Both the position numbers and the translations under genes were made by a program. Positions 1 to 5,543 of a stretch of DNA of 8,634 nt are shown piece after piece (within the stretch, counting starts at the first letter, position 1; every line of letters begins with the position of its first letter). The notes beneath the pieces are model-generated. The model had not been told where the DNA came from. It made no database searches and saw only the letters and a program-made list of their open reading frames with translations. The stretch covers positions 1-8,634 of the forward strand of contig NHIT01000010.1 of assembly GCA_002171925.1 (NCBI GenBank). Direction: 5' to 3'. The DNA comes from Candidatus Pelagibacter sp. TMED196 (GTDB lineage: Bacteria > Pseudomonadota > Alphaproteobacteria > Pelagibacterales > Pelagibacteraceae).

Positions 1-338
1 TAGGTGAAGCCGGTTACATCCAAGAATTTGTCGGTTTCATAATTGGAATGGCAGGTTGGATATACATTCTATTTGAAATCTTTTCTGGTGAAGCTGGAAG
101 AGCTGCTGCGAAGGGTGGTAACAGAGCTGTTGCTACGTGTTTTGGCGCTATGAGAATGATAGTTACAATTGGTTGGGCAATTTACCCATTAGGTTACGTA
201 TTTGGTTACCTAGCTGGTGGAATTGATTCAAACACATTGAACATCATCTATAACTTAGCTGACTTCGTTAACAAATTAGCATTTGGTCTAGTAATTTGGG
301 CTGCTGCTATGCAGAACACTTCTCTATCAAAAAGATAG
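1..338 (+). CDS. Proteorhodopsin (light-driven proton pump), 3' part only
   Basis: This is the C-terminal ~112 residues of a type I microbial rhodopsin, a seven-helix inner-membrane protein that pumps protons outward using retinal and light. The gene begins before the window; the frame is set by the codon at position 3, and the ATG at 48 is internal. The visible part covers roughly the last three helices. Helix F carries the GWAIYP signature (codons near 171-188) that lines the retinal pocket, and helix G carries LADFVNK, whose lysine codon at 273-275 is the Schiff-base lysine. The protein ends in a short polar tail (SLSKR). The proton acceptor/donor carboxylates and the residue-105 colour-tuning site lie upstream, so pump type and absorption colour cannot be read here. 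Asn is encoded only by AAC (6 of 6) and Tyr mostly by TAC, unlike the neighbours, which suggests high expression. A strong terminator follows. Confidence 0.96.
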   Translation, partial: GEAGYIQEFVGFIIGMAGWIYILFEIFSGEAGRAAAKGGNRAVATCFGAMRMIVTIGWAIYPLGYVFGYLAGGIDSNTLNIIYNLADFVNKLAFGLVIWAAAMQNTSLSKR

Positions 339-357
339 TATAAGTAGCTAATTAATT

Positions 358-396
358 AAAATAGGGCGAGTTTAACTACTTGCCCTATTTTTTTTT
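358..396 (+). terminator. Rho-independent terminator of proteorhodopsin
   Basis: The arms 358-371 and 378-391 pair over 14 bp with one G-U wobble (368/381), around a 6-nt loop (372-377). The core GGGC/GCCC pairs (364-367 with 382-385) are unusually G+C rich for this sequence. A run of nine T (388-396) ends the structure. It lies 20 nt after the proteorhodopsin stop, so it should separate most rhodopsin transcripts from the ferredoxin operon. Confidence 0.93.
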
Positions 397-407
397 GTAC
401 CTATATT
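380..407 (+). promoter_or_regulatory. Possible promoter of the ferredoxin operon, overlapping the terminator
   Basis: TTGCCC (380-385, 4 of 6 matches to the -35 consensus) and TATATT (402-407, 5 of 6 matches to the -10) are separated by 16 bp. The predicted start is about 413-415, at the ATG itself, so the mRNA would be leaderless. The -35 element lies in the 3' arm of the preceding terminator. Only 18 nt lie between the T-run and the ATG and no purine-rich ribosome binding site is visible. Readthrough from proteorhodopsin is the alternative source of transcription. Confidence 0.4.
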
Positions 408-414
408 AAAATAA

Positions 415-735
415 ATGCCAAAAATTACTTATATTGAATCAAATGGAAGTTCAAAAACTATTGATGTAGCAAAAGGCCTTTCTGTTATGGAGGGCGCGGT
501 TCAAAATAATATTCCAGGAATTGATGCAGATTGTGGGGGTGGTATGGCATGTGCGACTTGCCATGTTTATGTCAAAGAGGAATGGTTAAATAAATTAGAA
601 AAAACAGAAGACGCAGAACAAGATATGATAGATATGGCATTTGAACCAAAAAAAAACAGTAGACTAAGTTGTCAATTAATTGTTTCTGAAGAATTAGATG
701 GATTGGTTGTTAACACCCCATCCAAACAAACTTAA
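415..735 (+). CDS. 2Fe-2S ferredoxin, adrenodoxin/ISC type
   Basis: A 106-residue soluble ferredoxin that carries one electron at a time on a [2Fe-2S] cluster. The four cluster ligands are Cys40, Cys46, Cys49 and Cys86, giving C-x5-C-x2-C-x36-C, the spacing of the adrenodoxin/ISC group rather than the plant type. The context DADCGGG, the ACATCHVYV segment and RLSCQL near the end are standard for the group, and the length is normal. The next gene, 2 nt downstream, encodes a ferredoxin-NADP reductase, so the two are the likely redox partners, although no redox assay is implied by sequence. Possible roles include cluster assembly or feeding a P450 or desaturase; none of these partners is in the window. 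The start at 415 has no ribosome binding site and may be leaderless. A long A-run encodes the Lys pair near residue 79. Confidence 0.95.
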   Translation: MPKITYIESNGSSKTIDVAKGLSVMEGAVQNNIPGIDADCGGGMACATCHVYVKEEWLNKLEKTEDAEQDMIDMAFEPKKNSRLSCQLIVSEELDGLVVNTPSKQT

Positions 736-737
736 AA

Positions 738-1757
738 ATGATAAAAACAGATGTTGTTATAGTTGGTGCGGGACCAGTTGGTTTATTTGCTGTTCATCAA
801 TTAGGTATTAAAGGATTAAAAGCTGAAGTAATAGATAATCTAGATAGAGCCGGAGGACAGTGTATAGAACTTTATCCAGATAAGCCCATATACGATATTC
901 CAGCAATCCCTGCATGCACAGGAAAAGAATTAACAGAAAATTTACTCAAACAAATAAAACCATTTAAAACCAATTTTCATTTTAATGACAGAGTCCAAGA
1001 AGTTTCAAATGATAATAATAACTGGATAGTAAAAACAAACAAAAATAAAGTTTTTACTGCTCCTAATATTATTATTGCAGGAGGTGTTGGATCTTTTGAG
1101 CCTAGGAAAATTTCTTTGAAGGATTCTGAAAAATATGAGGGAAAAAGTATCTTTTATTCTGTAAGTGATCAAAATAAATTTAAAGATAAAAAAGTTGTAA
1201 TTTTTGGTGGCGGAGACTCAGCATTAGACTGGACTTTAGAATTATCTAAAATTTCAATGATTACATTAATTCACAGAAGAGATGAATTTAGAGGCGCCCC
1301 GCATACCTTAAATGAAATTAAAAAACTAGAAAAAGCTGGAAAATTAAAAATTAAAACCAAATACCAAATAAGCTCAATTGAAGGTGATAAAAATATTAAA
1401 TCTATAACAATTAAAAACGATGAAGAAAAAACTATAAAAATTGAAACTGATTATGTTTTAGGATTTTTTGGGTTAATAACAAAACTTGGACCTATTGCTG
1501 AGTGGGGTCTTAATATGGATAGAAAAACAATATCGGTTAACACTGAAAACTTTCAGACAAATAAAAAAGGGATATTTGCAATTGGAGACATATGCACTTA
1601 TCCAGGTAAAGAAAAACTCATCTTATCAGGATTTCATGAAGCAGCATTAGCATCCGTAGAATGTTTTAAAAGAGCAAGACCAAATGAAAAATATAGATTT
1701 CAATTCACAACATCATCAAAAGAGATCCAAGAGCGTTTAGGACAAAAACCTAAATGA
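738..1757 (+). CDS. Ferredoxin/flavodoxin--NADP(+) reductase, thioredoxin-reductase-like (FNR2 family)
   Basis: A 339-residue FAD flavoenzyme expected to move electrons between NADPH and ferredoxin in the cytoplasm. The FAD-binding Rossmann fold opens the protein with GAGPVG (residues 10-15). The NAD(P)H domain carries GGGDSA (157-162) followed by HRRDEFR (179-185), where the arginines suit the NADP 2'-phosphate. The AIGDI motif (281-285) closes the FAD site. Thioredoxin reductases have a redox-active CxxC just before the second nucleotide domain; here that region reads SVSDQNKF and has no cysteine pair. With GGQCIELYPDK near residue 40 this marks an FNR2-type reductase, although such genes are often labelled thioredoxin reductase (trxB). 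The adjacent ferredoxin supports the FNR call. Its ATG is 2 nt after the ferredoxin stop with no clear ribosome binding site, so translation is probably coupled. Confidence 0.93.
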   Translation: MIKTDVVIVGAGPVGLFAVHQLGIKGLKAEVIDNLDRAGGQCIELYPDKPIYDIPAIPACTGKELTENLLKQIKPFKTNFHFNDRVQEVSNDNNNWIVKTNKNKVFTAPNIIIAGGVGSFEPRKISLKDSEKYEGKSIFYSVSDQNKFKDKKVVIFGGGDSALDWTLELSKISMITLIHRRDEFRGAPHTLNEIKKLEKAGKLKIKTKYQISSIEGDKNIKSITIKNDEEKTIKIETDYVLGFFGLITKLGPIAEWGLNMDRKTISVNTENFQTNKKGIFAIGDICTYPGKEKLILSGFHEAALASVECFKRARPNEKYRFQFTTSSKEIQERLGQKPK

Positions 1758-2377
1758 TAGAATTATTTACCTCAAATACTCCTAACGGTAAAAAAATTAC
1801 AATAATGCTAGAAGAGATAAATTTAGAATATAAAATAACAATAGTTAATATAAACAAAGGCGAACAATTTAATCCAAAATTTAGATCGATGAGCCCTTTT
1901 AGTAAGATACCTGTAATTACTGATCATGATAATAATGTAAATATTTTCGAGTCTGGAGCGATCTTAATGTATCTAGGAGAGAAAAGTGGAAAATTTTATC
2001 CAGAAAAAAACAAAGGAGTGATAATTCAGTGGTTGATAGCACAGATGGCTTACGTTGGACCTATGCTCGGTCAACACCATCAGTTTCATTATTATAATCC
2101 TGGTAAAAGCGAATGGGGCGAAGATAGATATTTTAAGATATCAAAAAGTATTTATAAAGATTTGGATGAAAGATTAGAGAAAAGCGAATATTTAGCTGGA
2201 GAGTATTCAATTGCAGATATAGCAACATTTCCTTGGATAGCTCGACATGAATGGCACGATGTGGGCTTAAAAAATTTTAAACATTTAACACGTTGGTACA
2301 ACACTATTTCTAAAAGAGATGCAGTAATTAAAGGTTATGATCTTCTCAAAAAAGACGAAAAAATTCCTAAGCCCTAA
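1754..2377 (+). CDS. Glutathione S-transferase family protein, YfcG-like (nu-class) disulfide reductase
   Basis: A 207-residue cytosolic transferase. The N-terminal thioredoxin-like domain contains TPNG (9-12), the cis-proline segment KIPV (51-54) and ESGAI (66-70), the glutathione-binding motif. The helical domain contains GPMLGQHH (102-109) and the SIADIA N-capping-box motif. The TPNG start and the GPMLGQ-H-HF stretch match E. coli YfcG, a nu-class enzyme known for glutathione-dependent disulfide reduction without a catalytic cysteine or serine. The same activity is likely but not certain here. The start codon overlaps the reductase stop (ATGA, 4 nt), so the gene is third in the ferredoxin operon, and glutathione redox chemistry next to an NADPH/ferredoxin reductase makes sense. 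The stop codon overlaps that of the convergent dksA gene. Confidence 0.92.
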   Translation: MIELFTSNTPNGKKITIMLEEINLEYKITIVNINKGEQFNPKFRSMSPFSKIPVITDHDNNVNIFESGAILMYLGEKSGKFYPEKNKGVIIQWLIAQMAYVGPMLGQHHQFHYYNPGKSEWGEDRYFKISKSIYKDLDERLEKSEYLAGEYSIADIATFPWIARHEWHDVGLKNFKHLTRWYNTISKRDAVIKGYDLLKKDEKIPKP

Positions 2378-2397
2378 TTAGCAATAAAAATTTTTTC
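2357..2397. terminator. Possible bidirectional A/T hairpin terminator between convergent genes
   Basis: GAAAAAATT (2357-2365) and AATTTTTTC (2389-2397) form a perfect 9-bp inverted repeat. CTAA (2367-2370) and TTAG (2378-2381) can add a 4-bp inner stem with a 7-nt loop. On each strand the 3' arm ends in six U and is followed by more U-rich sequence (TTCTTTTT on plus, CGTCTTTTTT on minus). The stem has little G-C, so strength is uncertain, and part of the pattern comes from Lys codons in the two gene ends. Confidence 0.42.
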
Positions 2398-2793
2398 TTC
2401 TTTTTCGTGTCTTTCCTGTGCTTCAATGCTTAGTGTTGCGATTGGTCTAGCTATTAATCTTTTAAGACCAATTGGTTCTCCAGTTTCTTCACAAAATCCG
2501 TAAGTACCATCTTTAATTTTTTTTAGTGCTTGATCAATTTTGTTTACTAATTTTCTTCTTCTATTTGAAGCTCTTAATTCAACAGACTTTTCTGTTTGAG
2601 AAGACGCCTGATCTACAATGTCAGCAGATGCAGAGTTATCATCCATATTATTTAGTATGACGCTTTCAGTATTTGACTTAATTATTTCTTTTCTCCAGCT
2701 TATAAGCCTTTCGTTAAAGTATTTTTTGTGTTTTGCACACATATATTTCTCTTTGCTATTAGGAGTGTATTTTTTAGGTGACTTTTTAACCAT
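2374..2793 (-). CDS. dksA: RNA polymerase-binding transcription factor DksA, reduced zinc-finger type
   Basis: A 139-residue DksA/TraR-family protein, which binds the RNA polymerase secondary channel and works with ppGpp to adjust initiation during starvation. The N-terminal half is predicted coiled coil, and its tip carries ADIVDQA with Asp58 and Asp61 in the D-x2-D-x-A arrangement needed for activity. The globular end aligns with E. coli at YGFCEETGEPIGLKRL and ARPIATLS. Of the four zinc cysteines of E. coli DksA only the first is kept (Cys101); the others are Thr104, Ser122 and Ala125. As I recall, this is usual for alphaproteobacterial DksA and does not indicate decay. The start has a strong promoter just upstream with a predicted leader of only about 9 nt. 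The gene is convergent with the glutathione transferase and overlaps it by 4 nt; it probably forms a single-gene transcript. Confidence 0.95.
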   Translation of the reverse strand: MVKKSPKKYTPNSKEKYMCAKHKKYFNERLISWRKEIIKSNTESVILNNMDDNSASADIVDQASSQTEKSVELRASNRRRKLVNKIDQALKKIKDGTYGFCEETGEPIGLKRLIARPIATLSIEAQERHEKEEKIFIAN

Positions 2794-2808
2794 CTTTTAA
2801 AGTTGGGG

Positions 2809-2836
2809 AGTATATAAACGTTTATATTCGTGTCAA
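2809..2836 (-). promoter_or_regulatory. dksA promoter
   Basis: Read on the minus strand, a perfect -35 TTGACA (2831-2836) and a -10 TATACT (2809-2814, 5 of 6) are separated by 16 bp (2815-2830). Transcription should start near 2802, giving a leader of about 9 nt before the dksA ATG at 2793. No Shine-Dalgarno sequence fits in that leader. This is one of the best consensus sigma-70 promoters in the window. Confidence 0.8.
2812..2827. promoter_or_regulatory. Perfect 16-bp palindrome, candidate operator in the dksA promoter
   Basis: ATATAAACGTTTATAT is its own reverse complement, centred between 2819 and 2820. It covers most of the dksA spacer and touches the -10 element, so a dimeric protein bound here would block dksA transcription. 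It also sits just upstream of the -10 of the divergent glycosyltransferase gene. The core AAACGTTT is not simply an AT run. The binding protein is unknown. Confidence 0.5.
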
Positions 2837-2842
2837 TATAAT
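2837..2842 (+). promoter_or_regulatory. -10 element for the divergent glycosyltransferase operon
   Basis: TATAAT at 2837-2842 is a perfect -10 hexamer and abuts the dksA -35 element. The matching -35 position (about 2814-2819) shows no TTGACA-like sequence and lies inside the palindrome, so this promoter may need an activator or be weak. The predicted start is about 2849, leaving about 18 nt before the ATG at 2867. Confidence 0.5.
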
Positions 2843-2866
2843 TTAAATTAGATATTTGTGAATTTT

Positions 2867-4186
2867 ATGACAAAAAACATTAATAAACTATTAATTGTAT
2901 TCTTATTTATTCATTTATTATTTTGGGTTTTAGCACCTTCTTTAACTAATAAAAATCTACCACTTGATACCATCGAGGCATTGGCTTGGGGAAGTAATTT
3001 AGATTGGGGATTTAATAAACACCCTCCTTTAAGCGCTTTTGCTGTTGAAATAATTTATCAAATTTTTGGAAGTAATGATTGGACTTATTATTTGCTCAGT
3101 CAGATATTTGTGATTATAGGATTCATTGCAGTTTATAAATTTTCAGATGAAATTTTTAATAATCAAAAACTTGCTCTCCTATCAGTTCTTTTATTGGAAG
3201 GTATCTATTTTTATAATTTTACTACACCAGAATTTAACGTAAATGTTGCTCAATTACCTTTTTGGGGCTTGACTGTTTATTATACTTGGAGATGTATTAA
3301 ACACGATAAAGCAACCGACTATGTGTTTTTAGGTTTATTTGCTGGTTTAGGGATTCTATCAAAATATCTTTTTATTTATTTAATCATAGGAATTAAACTT
3401 GTTTTTATTTACTTCTTAAGAAAAGGAAAAAAAATCAAGTTTTCACATTACTTTATTGCAGGGCCAATAACTTTGTTAATCCTATTGCCCCATATAATTT
3501 GGTTAACCGAAAATAATTACATGACTATTACTTATGGTTTGCAAAGGACTGGTGGAGTAGGCAGTTTTATAGACCACTTAATTTATCCTTTAATTTTCTT
3601 AATTAAGCAAATTGGTCTTTTAATTCCTTTTCTTTTAATGTCTTTTTTTCTAGTAAAAAAAATAAACATCAAATTTAATTTAAAAGATGAAAAGTTAGTG
3701 TTTTTACTTTTAACTACTGTAGTGCCAATATTTTTTATGTTACTTACTTCAATGGTGATGGGCGCAAAAATAAGAACAATGTGGATGACACCTTTTTATT
3801 TGTTTGCAGGCACATTGACTATTTATATTTTTAAATCACAAATAAATTTGAATAAATTAAAAAACTTTGCCACAATATTCACAATTTTATTTATTTTTTC
3901 CCCATTTGCTTACGTATATATCTCAATAACTCAGACAGAAAAAAGAACAGATTTTCCTGGAAAAGAAAAGGCTAAAGAAGTTCAAATTTTGTGGGACAAA
4001 GAATATAAAAGCAAAATTAATTATGTAATAGGGGATGAATGGTATGCTGGAAATCTATCCTACCATTTAAAATCTAGACCAAAGTGGATATCAATTAATG
4101 ATAAAATGGCATTTGAACTCATGAATTCAAAAGAGAGAATTAGTCTAGAAGATATATACCCGGCATTAATAATAGGAAATAAATGA
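2867..4186 (+). CDS. Polytopic membrane glycosyltransferase, GT39/ArnT-like (PMT_2 family)
   Basis: A 439-residue inner-membrane protein with about ten hydrophobic helices (spread over roughly residues 8-355) and a small C-terminal part outside the membrane. It resembles the GT-C enzymes that take a sugar from a polyprenyl phosphate and attach it to lipid or protein on the periplasmic face. The first outer loop contains the acidic pair Asp34/Glu37 in LDTIEA, then HPPL (52-55), in the arrangement typical of the family's active-site loop. Acceptor and sugar cannot be told from sequence. The start is chosen at ATG 2867; GTG at 2858 in frame would add three residues and lies closer to the predicted transcription start. 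The next gene overlaps it by 4 nt and encodes the kind of enzyme that makes the donor, so the two probably act in sequence on an envelope glycan. Confidence 0.85.
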   Translation: MTKNINKLLIVFLFIHLLFWVLAPSLTNKNLPLDTIEALAWGSNLDWGFNKHPPLSAFAVEIIYQIFGSNDWTYYLLSQIFVIIGFIAVYKFSDEIFNNQKLALLSVLLLEGIYFYNFTTPEFNVNVAQLPFWGLTVYYTWRCIKHDKATDYVFLGLFAGLGILSKYLFIYLIIGIKLVFIYFLRKGKKIKFSHYFIAGPITLLILLPHIIWLTENNYMTITYGLQRTGGVGSFIDHLIYPLIFLIKQIGLLIPFLLMSFFLVKKINIKFNLKDEKLVFLLLTTVVPIFFMLLTSMVMGAKIRTMWMTPFYLFAGTLTIYIFKSQINLNKLKNFATIFTILFIFSPFAYVYISITQTEKRTDFPGKEKAKEVQILWDKEYKSKINYVIGDEWYAGNLSYHLKSRPKWISINDKMAFELMNSKERISLEDIYPALIIGNK

Positions 4187-5070
4187 AAAAATTTAAAATT
4201 TTAATACCTTGCTATAATGACTGGCAATCACTTTTTAAACTATTGAATAATATTGACAATAACATCACTATGTTTGATGCAGAATTTACCGTTTTAATAA
4301 TAAATGACTGTTCTACTGAAAAAATGCCTAAGCCATCATTTAGTTTTAAAAAAATTAAGTCTATTGATTTAATCAATATTAAGAAAAACCAAGGCCATAC
4401 TAGGTGCAATGCTACAGGAATAAAATATCTATCGGAAAAAAAAGATTTTGATTATATGATATTAATGGACGGAGACGGCGAAGACAATCCAGATGATTTG
4501 CCTCTTATTATAAAAAATATTTTAGAGAAAAAGAATATTTCTGTTGTCGCGACAAGAAAAAAAAGATCAGAAGGTCTCCTTTTTACAATTTTATATAATT
4601 TACACAAAGTAATTACATTAATTTTTGCAGGTAAAAATATGAATTTTGGTCACTACTGCTGCCTAACAAGAAATGATGTAATATTACTGTCATCTAAAAA
4701 AACTTTGTGGAGCAATTTTGCAGGTGCAGCAAAAAAATTTATACCTAATTTATTTGGTGTCTCCACAATAAGAGGATCGAGGTATTTTGGTCCATCTAAA
4801 ATGCCTTTAACAGGATTAGTTATTCATTCAATGTCAATAATTGCATCTTTCAAATATCAAGTCTTATTTAGATCATTATTATTTGTATTTTTATTTAGCT
4901 TTCTAAATCTAAAAATAAGTGAAAATAGCGTTTTTTTAATTTTAAACTTTTTAATCGGATTTTTTTGTATAGTCATTTTTTTTATCTCAAAAAGAGAGAG
5001 CTTAAGTGAATTGGAAAACTGCCAACAAAGAATTCAAAATATTGAAAATATACACACTACAAGGTTGTAA
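4183..5070 (+). CDS. GT2-family glycosyltransferase, polyprenyl-phosphate sugar synthase (DPM1/GtrB/ArnC-like)
   Basis: A 295-residue enzyme with an N-terminal GT-A domain and a C-terminal membrane anchor. It starts with the nucleotide-binding strand (ILIPCYND), has NDCS at 41-44, NQG at 69-71 and the metal-binding D-x-D as DGDGEDNPDD (96-105). Two hydrophobic hairpin helices lie at about 229-244 and 250-269. This is the layout of GtrB/ArnC-type enzymes that transfer a sugar from a nucleotide to undecaprenyl phosphate on the cytoplasmic face. Its ATG overlaps the stop of the GT39 gene (ATGA), so the pair likely supplies and uses one lipid-linked sugar. The sugar is not identifiable. The same frame stays open for 34 codons after the TAA stop and ends on the next gene's start, so the C-terminus may once have been longer. 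Confidence 0.88.
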   Translation: MKKFKILIPCYNDWQSLFKLLNNIDNNITMFDAEFTVLIINDCSTEKMPKPSFSFKKIKSIDLINIKKNQGHTRCNATGIKYLSEKKDFDYMILMDGDGEDNPDDLPLIIKNILEKKNISVVATRKKRSEGLLFTILYNLHKVITLIFAGKNMNFGHYCCLTRNDVILLSSKKTLWSNFAGAAKKFIPNLFGVSTIRGSRYFGPSKMPLTGLVIHSMSIIASFKYQVLFRSLLFVFLFSFLNLKISENSVFLILNFLIGFFCIVIFFISKRESLSELENCQQRIQNIENIHTTRL

Positions 5071-5175
5071 AATGAGTCTGATTTGGAATCAAAAGTGAAT
5101 CAAAACGTGAACATTCAAAAAAAAAGAGTATTTAATGTGGATATCTTCTATAAAACAAGAACGATAAAAAATTAA
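5071..5175 (+). other. 34-codon open stretch after the GT2 stop, in the same frame
   Basis: Directly after the GT2 stop (5068-5070) the same frame is open for 34 codons (starting NESDLESK and ending KTRTIKN) and stops with a TAA at 5173-5175 that shares its last A with the ATG of the next gene. In 25% G+C sequence this length without a stop is somewhat unlikely by chance (about 4% by my rough estimate). It could be a GT2 tail cut off by a nonsense change, a small ORF from TTG 5083 or GTG 5095, or simply a leader. The 8-codon ATG ORF at 5072 lies in another frame. Confidence 0.3.
5086..5105 (+). repeat. Tandem direct repeat GAATCAAAA x2
   Basis: GAATCAAAA occurs at 5086-5094 and 5097-5105, 11 bp apart, about one helix turn. 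A degenerate third copy beginning GAAC starts at 5109. The position upstream of the GFA gene would suit a regulator site or simple slippage. A weak TATAAA (5149-5154) lies downstream with no clear -35. Confidence 0.4.
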
Positions 5176-5543
5176 TGATCAGAAAATTAACATGCCATTG
5201 CGGCGGAGTAGAAGCACAAGTGGAAGTTCCAGAAATTGGTTTTAAAAAGGTAATGAGATGTAATTGTACTTTGTGCAAAAGAAAAGGTTATATCATTGGT
5301 GTTGTTGGTCCAGATGACTTTAAAATAGTTAAGGGTCAAGATCTTTTAAAGCTCTATCAATATCATTCGAAAACTGCAAAACATTATTTTTGTACTAATT
5401 GTGGAATTCATACACACAATAGGCCGAGAATTGACCCAAGGATTTATGGAGTAAACATAGCCTGTGTAGACGGAATAAAACCATTTGAACTAAAAAATAT
5501 TCCTGTTAACGATGGTGAAAACCATCCTCATGATAAAAAGTGA
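5175..5543 (+). CDS. GFA/CENP-V family zinc-binding protein
   Basis: A 122-residue protein of the GFA family, named for glutathione-dependent formaldehyde-activating enzyme. The zinc-binding cysteines are all visible: Cys7-x-Cys9, Cys29-x-Cys31-x2-Cys34 and Cys73-x2-Cys76, in the contexts CHCGG, CNCTLC and CTNCG. These are the usual two zinc sites of the fold, and the length is typical. Most members have no proven reaction, and the formaldehyde/glutathione role is doubted even for the founding enzyme, so the name should be kept at family level. Its ATG lies in a TAATG junction with the preceding open stretch, which would allow coupled translation. It runs 14 nt into the kinase gene downstream (32 nt if that gene starts at 5512). 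No membrane segment or signal peptide is present. Confidence 0.9.
   Translation: MIRKLTCHCGGVEAQVEVPEIGFKKVMRCNCTLCKRKGYIIGVVGPDDFKIVKGQDLLKLYQYHSKTAKHYFCTNCGIHTHNRPRIDPRIYGVNIACVDGIKPFELKNIPVNDGENHPHDKK

Noticed and set aside
738..1757. Thioredoxin reductase (trxB)
   Set aside because: The redox CxxC is absent and a ferredoxin gene precedes it, so the FNR2-type reductase is the better call.
2618..2800. 60-residue hydrophobic ORF on the plus strand
   Set aside because: It is antisense to dksA, whose protein has clear family motifs; its hydrophobicity comes from reading Lys/Glu-rich coding DNA backwards.
2858..2866. GTG at 2858 as the start of the GT39 gene
   Set aside because: It is possible, but the ATG three codons downstream is the commoner start and leaves a more usual leader from the predicted transcription start.
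4212..4409. 65-residue ORF on the minus strand
   Set aside because: It is antisense to the N-terminal domain of the GT2 gene, has no recognisable motif and no promoter or ribosome binding site.
5057..5068. TACAA-GG-TTGTA inverted repeat at the end of the GT2 gene as a terminator
   Set aside because: The loop is only 2 nt and no T-run follows.
5072..5098. Tiny ATG ORF of 8 codons just after the GT2 stop
   Set aside because: It is too short to support, has no ribosome binding site, and ends in a TGA within the repeat; a leader peptide role cannot be shown.
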